This document shows positions 32,767 through 40,847 of a stretch of DNA of 64,000 bases, one piece after another (the stretch's first letter is position 1; each line of letters starts with the position of its first letter). The DNA lies in NCBI RefSeq assembly GCF_001182745.1, contig NZ_LN868938.1, positions 248,001-312,000 on the forward strand. The letters run 5' to 3'. Source of the stretch: Nocardia farcinica (GTDB taxonomy: Bacteria > Actinomycetota > Actinomycetes > Mycobacteriales > Mycobacteriaceae). The position numbers and the translations under genes are program-made. The notes beneath the pieces were generated by a model. It was given only the letters and a program-made list of their open reading frames with translations, ran no database searches and was not told where the DNA came from.

Positions 32767-33620
32767 CGGCCGCCGGACCCGCCGCATCCGCGCGGCGGGT
32801 GCCCGCCACCCACGCACGCTCGTGGCTGCTGGTGCCCGCCGACGACGCCGACCGGTATGCCACCGCCGCCGCCTCCGCGGCCGATGCGGTGGTACTCGAC
32901 CTCGAGGACGGTGTGGCCGCCGACCGGAAGGCCGATGCCAGGGCCGAGGTCGCCCGGCTGCTGCGGTCCGGACACCGGGCGTGGGTGCGGATCAACGACG
33001 CCGACTCCGTCCACTGGTCCGACGACCTCGCCGCGCTCGCCGAGCTGCCGGGTCTGGCCGGCGTGGTACTCGCCAAGACCGAGCACGGCGAGCAGGTGGA
33101 CGCCACCGCCGCGAGGCTGCCGGGCGGGCTGCCGATCGTCGCGCTCGTCGAGTCCGCCGCGGGACTCGAGGCGAGCGGCGAGATCGCCGGGCGCCCGGCC
33201 ACGACCCGATTGGCTTTCGGCAGTGGCGATTTCCGGCGGGACACCGGTATCGCGCGGGATCCGGCGGTGCTGGCGTATCCGCGATGCCGGTTGACCGTGG
33301 CCAGCCGGGCGGCCGGTCTGCCAGGACCCGTCGACGGTCCGACGGTGGGGGCGGACCCGGCCCTGCTCCGGTCGGAGACGGCCGACGCCGCGGCGGCGGG
33401 CATGACCGGGCGGTTGTGCCTGCGCGCCGAGCACACCGCCGTGGTGAACGACCTGCTGTCCCCGTCGCCCGACGAAATCGCCTCGGCCACCGCACTTCTC
33501 CGGCGATACCGGGCGGGCGGTCCGCGCGACGGCTCCGATGCGCCCCGGCTGGCCCGCGCCGAACAGGTCGTGGCATTGGCTCGCGTCTTCGACCGCGACG
33601 CCGTCACGGCCAGGCGGTGA
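32763..33620 (+). CDS. HpcH/HpaI aldolase/CitE-like lyase
   Basis: 285-aa TIM-barrel protein of the citrate lyase beta/HpcH group. Features: SWLLVPADDADRYATAA, VVLDLEDGVAADRKADAR (the metal/substrate segment), GVVLAKTEHGEQVD, and IVALVESAAGLEAS with a metal-binding Glu. Family members cleave or make C-C bonds of acyl-CoAs such as malyl- or citramalyl-CoA. It is coupled to the GabD-like dehydrogenase (GTGA overlap). It overlaps the converging sigma-factor gene by 17 bases. Its part in the pathway is unclear. Confidence 0.82.
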   Translation: MTAAGPAASARRVPATHARSWLLVPADDADRYATAAASAADAVVLDLEDGVAADRKADARAEVARLLRSGHRAWVRINDADSVHWSDDLAALAELPGLAGVVLAKTEHGEQVDATAARLPGGLPIVALVESAAGLEASGEIAGRPATTRLAFGSGDFRRDTGIARDPAVLAYPRCRLTVASRAAGLPGPVDGPTVGADPALLRSETADAAAAGMTGRLCLRAEHTAVVNDLLSPSPDEIASATALLRRYRAGGPRDGSDAPRLARAEQVVALARVFDRDAVTARR

Positions 33621-34524
33621 GCTTGTCCGGATTGCGGACGACCCACAGGTGATCGATGCGGTCGTCGGTGATGCCGAGGGCGATGACGGCCAGGGTGGTG
33701 CCGTCGGTGTGCGCGCGCAGGCCGGGCTCGCCGTTGACCGTGGCGGGTTCGACGACGAGGCCGGGGGCGCGCCCGAACACGTCGAGGAGGAACCGGGCGA
33801 CCGGCTCCGCGCCGTGCACGGGTTCCAGTGCCGCGGTGACGAGCCCGCCGCCGTCGGTGACCACGGTGGCGTCCGGGTCGAGCACCCGGAGCAGGGCGGG
33901 GAGGTCGCCGTTGGTCCAGGCGGTGCGCAGGCGCTCGGCGAGGGCGGTGCGGTGGTGGGCCGGGGTCGTGGACTGCCGGGCGGCGACGCGCCGACGCGCG
34001 GAATGGGCGAGTTGGCGGCAGGCGCCGGGGGAGCGGCCGACGATCTCGGCGATCTCGGCGAACGGGTACCGGAACACCTCGTGCAGGACGAAGGTCACGC
34101 GTTCGGCCGGCGTCATGGCCTCCAGCACGAGCAGCAGCGCCATCGTGACCGACTCGTCCACGGTGATGCGGTCCGCGGGATCGGCACCCTGTTCGTGGCC
34201 GGGGCCGGGTAGCGGTTCGGGCAACCACTGGCCGACGTAGCGTTCGCGGCGGGCGCGGGCGGAGCCCAGCATGTCCAGGCAGATTCGCCCGAGCGTCTTC
34301 AACAGCCAGGCGCGCGGCTGGTCGATCGCCGCCTGCCGGGCCGCGTCGAGCCGGTACCAGCGCACATAGGCCTCCTGCACGGCGTCCTCGGCATCGCCCG
34401 CGGTGCCGAGCATCCGGTAGGCCAGGTTCAGCAACGCGCGCCGCTCGGCGGCGACCGCGTGCAGGTCTGCCGGGAGATCCGCGTCGTCCCGCATGGTGGT
34501 GTCGCTCCCGATGTCGGTGCCCAT
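33604..34524 (-). CDS. ECF41-type RNA polymerase sigma factor (SigJ-like)
   Basis: 306-aa ECF sigma factor with a C-terminal SnoaL-like extension. Region 2 reads [28 protein letters not shown], region 4 [28 protein letters not shown]. The ECF41 marks are present: WLPEPL between the regions, a DGGG segment in the extension and the final NPDKL. In this group the extension tunes activity instead of an anti-sigma factor, and the target is usually the adjacent gene. It is divergent from an ABM-cytochrome b unit, with a 9-bp inverted repeat between. ATG 34524 is used; ATG 34494 behind GGGAG is a good alternative. Confidence 0.9.
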   Translation of the reverse strand: MGTDIGSDTTMRDDADLPADLHAVAAERRALLNLAYRMLGTAGDAEDAVQEAYVRWYRLDAARQAAIDQPRAWLLKTLGRICLDMLGSARARRERYVGQWLPEPLPGPGHEQGADPADRITVDESVTMALLLVLEAMTPAERVTFVLHEVFRYPFAEIAEIVGRSPGACRQLAHSARRRVAARQSTTPAHHRTALAERLRTAWTNGDLPALLRVLDPDATVVTDGGGLVTAALEPVHGAEPVARFLLDVFGRAPGLVVEPATVNGEPGLRAHTDGTTLAVIALGITDDRIDHLWVVRNPDKLTAWP

Positions 34525-34550
34525 ACCCAGTAGACGACACGGCGCCGCGA

Positions 34551-34591
34551 AATGTCAGGACCGGCCGCTGTCACGCGGATCACCTGACATT
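34551..34591. promoter_or_regulatory. Inverted repeat between the ECF sigma gene and the ABM-qcrB unit
   Basis: AATGTCAGG (34551-34559) and CCTGACATT (34583-34591) are perfect inverted copies 23 bases apart; a TGTCAC lies between them. TGTCA-type -35 elements are typical of ECF41 promoters, so each arm may be the -35 of one divergent promoter, or the pair a repressor site. No fitting CGTC -10 element at the usual spacing was found, so this stays tentative. Confidence 0.45.
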
Positions 34592-34667
34592 CCGGCGTCG
34601 CCGGTCGTCCTGATCGATGAGGGCCCCGGTGCAGGACCGTGGGCCACCGACAGGAAGGAGGCCGGCC

Positions 34668-34979
34668 GTGACCGCCACGTTCGTCAACATCATCTCGGTC
34701 GATCCCGCCAGGCAGCAGGAGCTGATCGAGGTCCTGACCGAAGGCACCGAGCAGGTGATCCGGCACCGGCCCGGGTTCGTGTCGGTGACCCTGCTGGCCG
34801 CGGTGGACGGTTCGCGGGTGATCACCATCGCCCAGTGGGACGGTCCCGACGATGCCGAGGCCACCCTCGCCGACCCCCGCGCGCAGGAATTCGCGGCGCG
34901 GATCGCCGAACTGGGTGTGCCCGAAGCCGGTGTCTATCGGCCCGCCGGACAGTTCACGCCGCCGGCACGCACCCGATGA
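34668..34979 (+). CDS. Antibiotic biosynthesis monooxygenase (ABM) domain protein
   Basis: 103-aa dimeric alpha/beta-barrel protein ([54 protein letters not shown]). ABM proteins include quinone-forming cofactorless oxygenases and heme-handling proteins. The start is GTG 34668 with AAGGAG 7 bases upstream. It is divergent from the ECF41 sigma gene, the position normally held by that sigma factor's oxidoreductase target, and overlaps the cytochrome b start by 4 bases (ATGA), which ties the two together. Confidence 0.82.
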   Translation: MTATFVNIISVDPARQQELIEVLTEGTEQVIRHRPGFVSVTLLAAVDGSRVITIAQWDGPDDAEATLADPRAQEFAARIAELGVPEAGVYRPAGQFTPPARTR

Positions 34980-36622
34980 GTGCCGCATCGGCGGGCGGGG
35001 CCTCCCGGGTGGCGCACGCCGCGCGGGAGGCCGACGCGCGCTACCGGATGGCGGGCTTCGCCAGGAGTGCGGTCAACAAGGTCTTCCCGACGCACTGGTC
35101 GTTCCTGCTGGGCGAGATAGCCCTGTACAGCTTCGTCATCCTGTTGGTGAGCGGGGTGTATCTGACCCTGTACTTCGATCCGTCGATGAGCGAGGTCGTC
35201 TACGACGGCGCCTACCAGCCGTTGCGCGGGGTCACCATGTCGCGCGCCTACGAGTCCTCGCTGAACATCTCCTTCGAGGTCAGGGGCGGGCTGTTCGTCC
35301 GGCAGGTGCATCACTGGGCGGCACTGCTGTTCGCGGCCTCGATGATCCTGCACATGCTGCGGATCTTCTTCACCGGTGCGTTCCGCAAGCCGCGCGACGG
35401 GAACTGGATCATCGGCTCGATCCTGCTGATCCTGGCCATGTTCGAAGGATTCTTCGGCTACAGTCTGCCCGACGACCTGCTCTCCGGCACCGGCCTGCGG
35501 TCACCGTTGGGCGGCATCACGATGAGCATCCCGGTGATCGGTACCTGGCTGCACTGGCTGCTGTTCGGCGGGGAATTCCCCGGCGACATCATCATTCCGC
35601 GCCTCTACATCGCCCATGTGCTACTGCTGCCCGGGGTGATGCTGGCGCTCATCGCCGCCCACATCGCGCTGGTGTGGTACCAGAAACACACCCAGTTCCC
35701 CGGCCACGGCCGCACCGAGCAGAACGTGGTCGGCGCACGGATCGTGCCGGTCTTCGCCGTCGATCAGGGCGCGTTCTTCGCGTTCACGCTGGGCACGATC
35801 GCCGTGCTGGCCGGGCTGCTGCAGATCAACCCGGTCTGGAATCTCGGTCCCTACAACCCCGCCCAGGTGTCGGCCGGTTCCCAGCCGGACTTCTACATGA
35901 TGTGGACCGATGGGCTGGCGCGATTGCTGCCCGCCTGGGAGATCTATCTGGGCGACTACACGATCCCGGCCGCGTTCTGGGTCGCGGTCGTGATGGCCCT
36001 GGTGTTGATCGTGATGGTGCTGTACCCCTCGATCGAGCGGCGTCTGACCGGCGACACCGCTGCGCACAATCTGCTGCAACGCCCGCGCGACGCGCCCGTG
36101 CGCACCGGTATCGGGGCGATGGCCATCGCCTTCTACGTGGTGCTCACCCTGTCGTGCGTCAACGACATTCTCGCCGTGCGATTCGATCTGTCGCTCAACG
36201 CGCTCACCTGGGCGGGGCGGATCGGATTGCTGATCGTTCCGCCGTCGGCCTACTTCCTGACCTACCGGTTCTGCCTCGGGCTGCAACGCAGCGACCGCGA
36301 CGTGCTCGCGCACGGCATCGAGACCGGGCTGATCGTCCGGCTGCCGCACGGGGAGTACATCGAGGTGCACCAGTCGCTGGCGCCGGTGGACGACCACGGC
36401 CGTCCCGCCATCCTGGACTACGCGGGCGCGCCGGTGCCGAAGACGTTGAACGCGGTGGGCGCGGCGGGATCTCCGGGTCCGGGCTCGTTCCTGCGCCCGG
36501 ACCCGCCCGAGGAGGCCGAGGCGCTGGTCCGGCACGCCCACGCGGGCGAACGCGGGCAGCGGGCGGCCCTGCAGGCCGTTCAGGACCGCCGGCTCGGGGG
36601 CCGTTCCGGTGACGTGTCGTGA
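34976..36622 (+). CDS. qcrB: Cytochrome b subunit of the bc1 complex (orphan QcrB paralogue)
   Basis: 548-aa cytochrome b, full length for actinobacterial QcrB. Heme-ligand histidines are seen in [21 protein letters not shown] and in [21 protein letters not shown] with a further IAAHIALVW. The quinol-site block [20 protein letters not shown] and a C-terminal hydrophilic tail are present. About eight membrane helices. No qcrC or qcrA is adjacent, so it is a second copy apart from the main qcrCAB operon. Location next to an ECF41 sigma factor suggests use under a particular stress. Could exchange for the housekeeping QcrB, or act alone; not known. Confidence 0.9.
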   Translation: MSAASAGGASRVAHAAREADARYRMAGFARSAVNKVFPTHWSFLLGEIALYSFVILLVSGVYLTLYFDPSMSEVVYDGAYQPLRGVTMSRAYESSLNISFEVRGGLFVRQVHHWAALLFAASMILHMLRIFFTGAFRKPRDGNWIIGSILLILAMFEGFFGYSLPDDLLSGTGLRSPLGGITMSIPVIGTWLHWLLFGGEFPGDIIIPRLYIAHVLLLPGVMLALIAAHIALVWYQKHTQFPGHGRTEQNVVGARIVPVFAVDQGAFFAFTLGTIAVLAGLLQINPVWNLGPYNPAQVSAGSQPDFYMMWTDGLARLLPAWEIYLGDYTIPAAFWVAVVMALVLIVMVLYPSIERRLTGDTAAHNLLQRPRDAPVRTGIGAMAIAFYVVLTLSCVNDILAVRFDLSLNALTWAGRIGLLIVPPSAYFLTYRFCLGLQRSDRDVLAHGIETGLIVRLPHGEYIEVHQSLAPVDDHGRPAILDYAGAPVPKTLNAVGAAGSPGPGSFLRPDPPEEAEALVRHAHAGERGQRAALQAVQDRRLGGRSGDVS

Positions 36623-36830
36623 AACGGAGTACGGGTTGTTGGTGCCCGCCGCGACCGTCACCGACCACGAGACGGCACAGCTGGTCCGTACGGTGCTGCG
36701 CGACAACGGCATCCGCGCCACCGCCGGACCCGCGGCGAGAGCGCGTCGCTGGGGTGGCCGGGTCGTGGTCCTGGTGTTCCCCGAAGACGCCCGCCGCGCC
36801 TACGAGGTGTTGTGCAGGCACACCCGGTGA
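36609..36830 (+). CDS. Small protein resembling DUF2007 signal-transducing proteins
   Basis: 73 aa when read from GTG 36609, which overlaps the qcrB end by 14 bases; TTG 36636 behind ACGGAG is an alternative. The pattern [18 protein letters not shown]...[19 protein letters not shown] is like the short DUF2007 fold (beta-alpha-beta plus helix). Function unknown. Most likely cotranscribed with qcrB. Confidence 0.5.
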   Translation: MTCRETEYGLLVPAATVTDHETAQLVRTVLRDNGIRATAGPAARARRWGGRVVVLVFPEDARRAYEVLCRHTR

Positions 36831-36845
36831 GCCCGGCACCGCAGC

Positions 36846-36977
36846 TCAGGCGACGCCGAGGTACATCGTGTCCAGGAGCACCTCGCCGGTGGCGGGGCCG
36901 GGTATCGGGACGGTGGCGCCGCGGAACGCCTCGGTGGACCGGCCGCCGCGCCGCCGACCGGCGGGGACATCGATCAT
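36846..36977 (-). pseudogene. N-terminal remnant of an NADP-dependent (MDR) oxidoreductase
   Basis: 43-codon frame whose ATG overlaps the gabT stop (ATGA). Its sequence STEAFRGATVPIPGPATGE then VLLDTMYLGVA resembles the N terminus of CurA/YncB-type medium-chain reductases (…EVLLRTLYLSLDPYMRG…), but a stop follows where the fold should continue, and no remainder is seen. It looks like a truncated gene once downstream of gabT in the same operon. As the match is by eye over about 35 residues, it could also be a small unrelated coupled protein. Confidence 0.4.
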
Positions 36978-38338
36978 CGGGTCCGCTCCGCTCGGTTCCG
37001 GGCGGCGGCGCGCACGACGTCGTCGAGCACGTCGAGCGCGTCGGTGAGCAGCTCGTCGCCGATGACCAGCGGCGGCAGCAGCCGCACCACGTTGCCGTCC
37101 GTGCCGCAGGTCAACAGGATCACGCCCTGCTCGAGCGCGCCGGCGGCGACCGCGCGCGTGAGTGCGGCATCCGGCTCCGTGGTGCCGGGCACCACGAACT
37201 CCATCGCCAGCATCGCGCCGCGCCCGCGCACGTCGCCGATCGCCGGAATCTCCGCGGCCAGCGCCCGCAGGCGGCCGGTCACGATCCGCTCGATGTGCCG
37301 GGCGCGCGCGGGCAGATCCAGCTCGCGCATGGTCGCGATGGTGGCGAGCGCCGCCGCGCACGCGATCGGGTTGCCGCCGTAGGTGCCGCCCAGGCCGCCG
37401 GGATGGACGCGGTCGAGCAGCTCGGCGCGCCCGGTGATCGCCGCCAGCGGCAGCCCGCCCGCGATGCCCTTGGCCAGGGCGATGATGTCGGGCACGACCT
37501 GTTCGTGGTCGCAGGCGAACCACGCGCCGGTGCGGGCGAAGCCGGTCTGCACCTCGTCGGCGATGAACACGACGCCGTTCGCGCGCGCCCAGGCGGCCAG
37601 GGCGGGCAGGAAACCCGGTGCGGGAACGATGAATCCGCCCTCGCCCTGAATCGGTTCGAGCACGATCGCGGCGACCGCGTCGGCACCGATCTGTTTCTCG
37701 ATCCGGTCGATCACCCGCTGGGCGGCCGCCGGACCGTCCAGGGCCGCGCCGTCGCGGAACGGATACGACATCGGCATCCGGTAGATCTCCGGGGCGAACG
37801 GTCCGAAGTGCGCCTTGTACGGCATGGACTTGGCGGTCAGCGCCATCGTCAGGTTGGTGCGCCCGTGGTAGGCGTGGTCGAAGACGACCACGGCGGTGCG
37901 CCCGGTGGCCAGCCGCGCCACCTTGATCGCGTTCTCCACCGCCTCGGCGCCGGAGTTGAACAGCACGGTGCGCTTGTCGTGCGTGCCGGGCGTGAGCGCC
38001 GCGAGTTCCTCGGCGACCCGCACGTACCCCTCGTACGGGGTGACCATGAAGCACGTGTGGGTGAAGTGCCCGGCCTGGGCGCGTACCGCCTCGACGACGG
38101 CGGGATGGGCCGCGCCCACCGAGGTGACCGCGATGCCCGAGCCCAGATCGACGAGCGAGTTGCCGTCGACGTCGACCACCACACCGCCGTCGGCGTCGGC
38201 GGCGTAGACCGGAAGGCTGGACCCGACACCGGCCGCGACGCTGGCGCGGCGGCGTTCGGCGATGGCCCGCGATGCCGGGCCGGGCAGGTCGGTGATCAGC
38301 TTGCGCTGCTGCGGAAGCCGGTAGTCGAGGACTGTCAT
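36974..38338 (-). CDS. gabT: 4-aminobutyrate--2-oxoglutarate transaminase
   Basis: 454-aa class III PLP aminotransferase (usual length 420-460). It moves the amino group of GABA to 2-oxoglutarate, giving succinic semialdehyde and glutamate. Seen: [60 protein letters not shown], and the PLP lysine in [16 protein letters not shown]. The start at ATG 38338 is the one that fits the family; the frame to 39346 runs antisense into the next gene. It is divergent from a PucR-type regulator. With the GabD-like enzyme at 31315 it completes the GABA shunt. Confidence 0.9.
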   Translation of the reverse strand: MTVLDYRLPQQRKLITDLPGPASRAIAERRRASVAAGVGSSLPVYAADADGGVVVDVDGNSLVDLGSGIAVTSVGAAHPAVVEAVRAQAGHFTHTCFMVTPYEGYVRVAEELAALTPGTHDKRTVLFNSGAEAVENAIKVARLATGRTAVVVFDHAYHGRTNLTMALTAKSMPYKAHFGPFAPEIYRMPMSYPFRDGAALDGPAAAQRVIDRIEKQIGADAVAAIVLEPIQGEGGFIVPAPGFLPALAAWARANGVVFIADEVQTGFARTGAWFACDHEQVVPDIIALAKGIAGGLPLAAITGRAELLDRVHPGGLGGTYGGNPIACAAALATIATMRELDLPARARHIERIVTGRLRALAAEIPAIGDVRGRGAMLAMEFVVPGTTEPDAALTRAVAAGALEQGVILLTCGTDGNVVRLLPPLVIGDELLTDALDVLDDVVRAAARNRAERTR

Positions 38339-38403
38339 CTGGTGGGACCCCTGTCGGTACTGGTCGGAGGACCCCAGTGTGGGCCGCCCGAGCCCACCGC
38401 GGA

Positions 38404-38425
38404 CCTGCCATAGTGGAGTGGCAGG
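38404..38425. promoter_or_regulatory. Palindrome in the gabT / PucR divergent region
   Basis: CCTGCCA-N8-TGGCAGG, 7-bp arms, 46 bases before the regulator start and 66 bases before gabT. The middle contains catagt, a possible -10 box. Probable operator for the divergent PucR-type regulator. Confidence 0.4.
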
Positions 38426-38470
38426 GCGGCGCCGACGCGCCGTTTCGTCGCGTGCCGGCAGGAGATGACG

Positions 38471-39994
38471 ATGAGCGTGACCGTCGGCTGGGTGCTGGCG
38501 CAGCCGAATCTGTTCCTGCGGCTGCGCGGGGGCGCGGCCGGGCTCGACCGCGCCATCGAATTCGCCATCACCACCGAGCTGCCGGATCCCTCGCCGTGGC
38601 TCTCCGGCGGCGAACTGCTGCTCACGACCGGGCTGGGGGTTCCTGCCGGGGCGGACGGCTGCCGGGAGTACGTGCGTCGGCTGCGCGACGCGGGTGTCGC
38701 GGCCGTCGGCTTCGGTGTCGGGCTGACGCACGCGGAGGTCCCCGCGGAGCTGATCGCGGCCGCCGACGAGATCGGTCTCCCGCTGCTCGAGGTCCCGTTG
38801 CCGACCCCGTTCGCCGCGGTCACCAAACGGGTCATGGACAGCCTCGCCGAACAGCGCTACGACGCGCTGGTCCGGGCCTCGCGCGCGCAGCCGCGGATGA
38901 CTCGCGCCGTGGTGCGGGGCGGCGCCCGCGCGATCGTGCGCGAGCTGGCGGTGGCGACCGGGGCGACCGCGCTGTTGTTCGACCGCCGCGGCCGGCTCCT
39001 CGAACACCATCCGGCGCGGGTCGCCGCGGCGACCCGCGTGGAGATGTCCGCGCTGATCGGGTCGGTGACCCGGGCCGCGGCGAGCATCGCCGCGCAGGCG
39101 GAGTCGGGGCAGGCGGTGACGGTGCATCGCGTCGGCCTCGGCGGCGTCGTGCACGGGTGCCTCGCCGTGGTCTCGGCCGCGCCGCTCGGCTCGGTCGATC
39201 AGGTGCTGCTCGGTCACGCCACGTCGCTGCTCGCCCTGGACTTCGCGAAACCGGCGCGCCTTCGGTCGGCGCAGAACCGGCTCAACTCGCAGGTCCTCGG
39301 ACTGCTGCTCGCCGAGACCGGGGAACTCCCGTCCGCCGCCGAGCACCTGGCCCCGGCGGCCGACGACGACGGCGAGATCCGCGCGCTCGTCGCCGACTGC
39401 GGATCATCCGAGCACGCGGCGGCGGTGGCGCGGGCCGTCGAAGCTGCGGCCGATGCCGCCGCCCGCCCGCTCTACCTGCGCCGCACCGATCACCGGGTGA
39501 CGGTGCTGCTGCGCGGAACCGACGACGCCGCGTTCGCGCGCGCCCTGCTCGCCGGTGCCGACGCGGCCGCACGCCGGGCGGCGCGCCTCGGCCTGAGCGA
39601 ACCGCTGCCGGTCGAGCGCTTCGCGGCGGCGATCGACCGGGCGCGCCTGGCCGCCGCCGCGGCCGAGGCGGGAACGGTGCAGGAGTTCGCGGCGCTGGCC
39701 GGCCGCACCCTGCTGACCGTCGACGCCGCCCGGCAGGTGCTGCGCTCGGTGGCCGACGCCACCATCGCCCCGCTCGCCGCACACGACCGCGACCACGGCA
39801 CCGACCTGGTCGCCTCGCTGCGCGCCTTCCTCGAGGCCAACGGCCACTGGGAGTCCGCGGCCCACGCCCTCGGCGTACACCGGCACACGCTGCGCAGCCG
39901 GATCGCCCGGATCGAAGCCCTGCTCGGCTGCCGCCTCGACGTCGCCCGCGTACGGGCGGAACTGCTGTTGGCCCTCATCGCCGCCGACACCTGA
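38471..39994 (+). CDS. PucR family transcriptional regulator
   Basis: 507-aa regulator with the PucR layout: an N-terminal purine-catabolism-regulator-like domain (VGWVLAQPNLFLRLRGG, LLLTTGLGVPAGADG, GVGLTHAEVPAELIAAADEIGLPLLEVP), a middle GGDEF-like/CdaR part, and a C-terminal HTH (LVASLRAFLEANGHWESAA, LGVHRHTLRSRIARIEALLG). ATG 38471 is preferred to 38465 because GGAG then lies 6 bases upstream. Divergent from gabT, which it likely controls, with GABA or a related compound as inducer by analogy. Confidence 0.87.
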   Translation: MSVTVGWVLAQPNLFLRLRGGAAGLDRAIEFAITTELPDPSPWLSGGELLLTTGLGVPAGADGCREYVRRLRDAGVAAVGFGVGLTHAEVPAELIAAADEIGLPLLEVPLPTPFAAVTKRVMDSLAEQRYDALVRASRAQPRMTRAVVRGGARAIVRELAVATGATALLFDRRGRLLEHHPARVAAATRVEMSALIGSVTRAAASIAAQAESGQAVTVHRVGLGGVVHGCLAVVSAAPLGSVDQVLLGHATSLLALDFAKPARLRSAQNRLNSQVLGLLLAETGELPSAAEHLAPAADDDGEIRALVADCGSSEHAAAVARAVEAAADAAARPLYLRRTDHRVTVLLRGTDDAAFARALLAGADAAARRAARLGLSEPLPVERFAAAIDRARLAAAAAEAGTVQEFAALAGRTLLTVDAARQVLRSVADATIAPLAAHDRDHGTDLVASLRAFLEANGHWESAAHALGVHRHTLRSRIARIEALLGCRLDVARVRAELLLALIAADT

Positions 39995-40049
39995 GCGCTC
40001 GCCTGCCGACTCGGGCGACCGTGCTCCCGATCCGGTGCTGCTGCTGTGA

Positions 40050-40135
40050 TGGCGGGCCGCGCGCGAGGAGCGCATCCGCGAGCAGGCCGAGCACCGGCGT
40101 GAGGCGGGTGGCGGGCCGCGCGCGAGGAGCGCATC
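40050..40135. repeat. 27-bp direct repeat at the edge of a TetR remnant
   Basis: Identical 27-base copies (beginning tggcgggccgcg, ending aggagcgcatc) at 40050-40076 and 40109-40135, a 59-base period. As 59 is not a multiple of three, the duplication breaks the reading frame of the TetR-like sequence at its N terminus. Confidence 0.75.
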
Positions 40136-40342
40136 GACCACGCGGTGCTGGCGGCGGCTCGGGACCTGCTGGATCGGCACGGGTACGCGGACGTGTCGAT
40201 CGGGCAGGCCGCCTCGCGCCGGTGTACCCCGGCCGGCCATTACCGGCGCCGGCCCTCGAAGCGGAATCTGGTGGTCGACGTGGTCGCCCACCTGCTCGGT
40301 ACGGAACCGGCCACATATGTGACGCCCATCACATTTCCGTAG
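40100..40342 (+). pseudogene. TetR-family regulator remnant (N-terminal HTH only)
   Basis: The frame ...AAREERIDHAVLAAARDLL, then DRHGYADVSIGQAA and YRRRPSKRNLVVDVVAHLLG is the start of a TetR repressor (helix-turn-helix, with the YRRWPSK-like end of the recognition helix). It has no clear start and ends at 40342 without the ligand domain. Part of the recognition helix (SRRCTPAGHYRR) is degenerate. A decayed gene. Confidence 0.6.
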
Positions 40343-40373
40343 CGATTCCCGCTTCGCGTCCCGGAGGTCTTTC

Positions 40374-40390
40374 ACTCCCCTTGGGGGAGT
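40374..40390. terminator. Short hairpin ACTCCCC-TTG-GGGGAGT
   Basis: Perfect 7-bp stem with a 3-base loop, followed by ctttactatt. It lies 30 bases after the stop of the TetR remnant, where its terminator would be expected. Confidence 0.45.
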
Positions 40391-40648
40391 CTTTACTATT
40401 GAGGCGGCCCGTGGGCGAACGGGTCGCGGCTCGCCGAAGTGCCCTGGTCAATGCCTTGCGCGCACGCCACATCTCCACCGACATCCCACGCCCGTGCATG
40501 TTCCACCGATGGACCGTCCGGACCGCGCGGCTCCGGCGGCGAAGGAGAAATATGTTCACCGAGCAGAGTGAAACGCCAACGCTGCGAACATGTTCCGTGT
40601 TCGAAGTGGGCTGGGTCACCCGGTGTCGATCGTTATGACTGATCACAC

Positions 40649-40676
40649 TTGACGTCCACTTCTCAGGTTTTACTAA
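40649..40676 (+). promoter_or_regulatory. Candidate promoter for the SulP-carbonic anhydrase gene
   Basis: TTGACG at 40649-40654, a 16-base spacer, then TACTAA at 40671-40676. It is within the most AT-rich stretch of the region and reads toward the gene at 40848, leaving a leader of about 165 bases. The -10 match is imperfect. Confidence 0.35.
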
Positions 40677-40847
40677 GCCTTTGCCAATAGCGTTGCCTGC
40701 GTTTACTTCCCGGCCCATCGCCGTGTCGGGAACTGCTTCACCGCGAGATGCCGGTTCGCGGTCAATTGCCCTGCTGGACAAGTCGATCGTCAACCGACCT
40801 CGGCCGGCGCGTCACCTGGCGCCGGGCGAGTCGGCGAAGGAGAAATC

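Larger units (their letters stand above)
39995..40847. other. Long intergenic region with gene remnant, hairpin and promoter-like sites
   Basis: About 850 bases. From left: a 27-bp direct repeat (40050 and 40109), a TetR-like remnant (40100-40342), a GC hairpin (40374-40390), a 28-codon frame at 40552-40638 (MFTEQSETPTLRTCSVF...) with its own GAAGGAG, and an AT-richer promoter-like stretch at 40640-40700. The 28-codon frame has the same gaaggagaaat leader as the SulP gene 300 bases on, so it might be a leader peptide or an upstream duplicate of the ribosome site. Confidence 0.5.
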
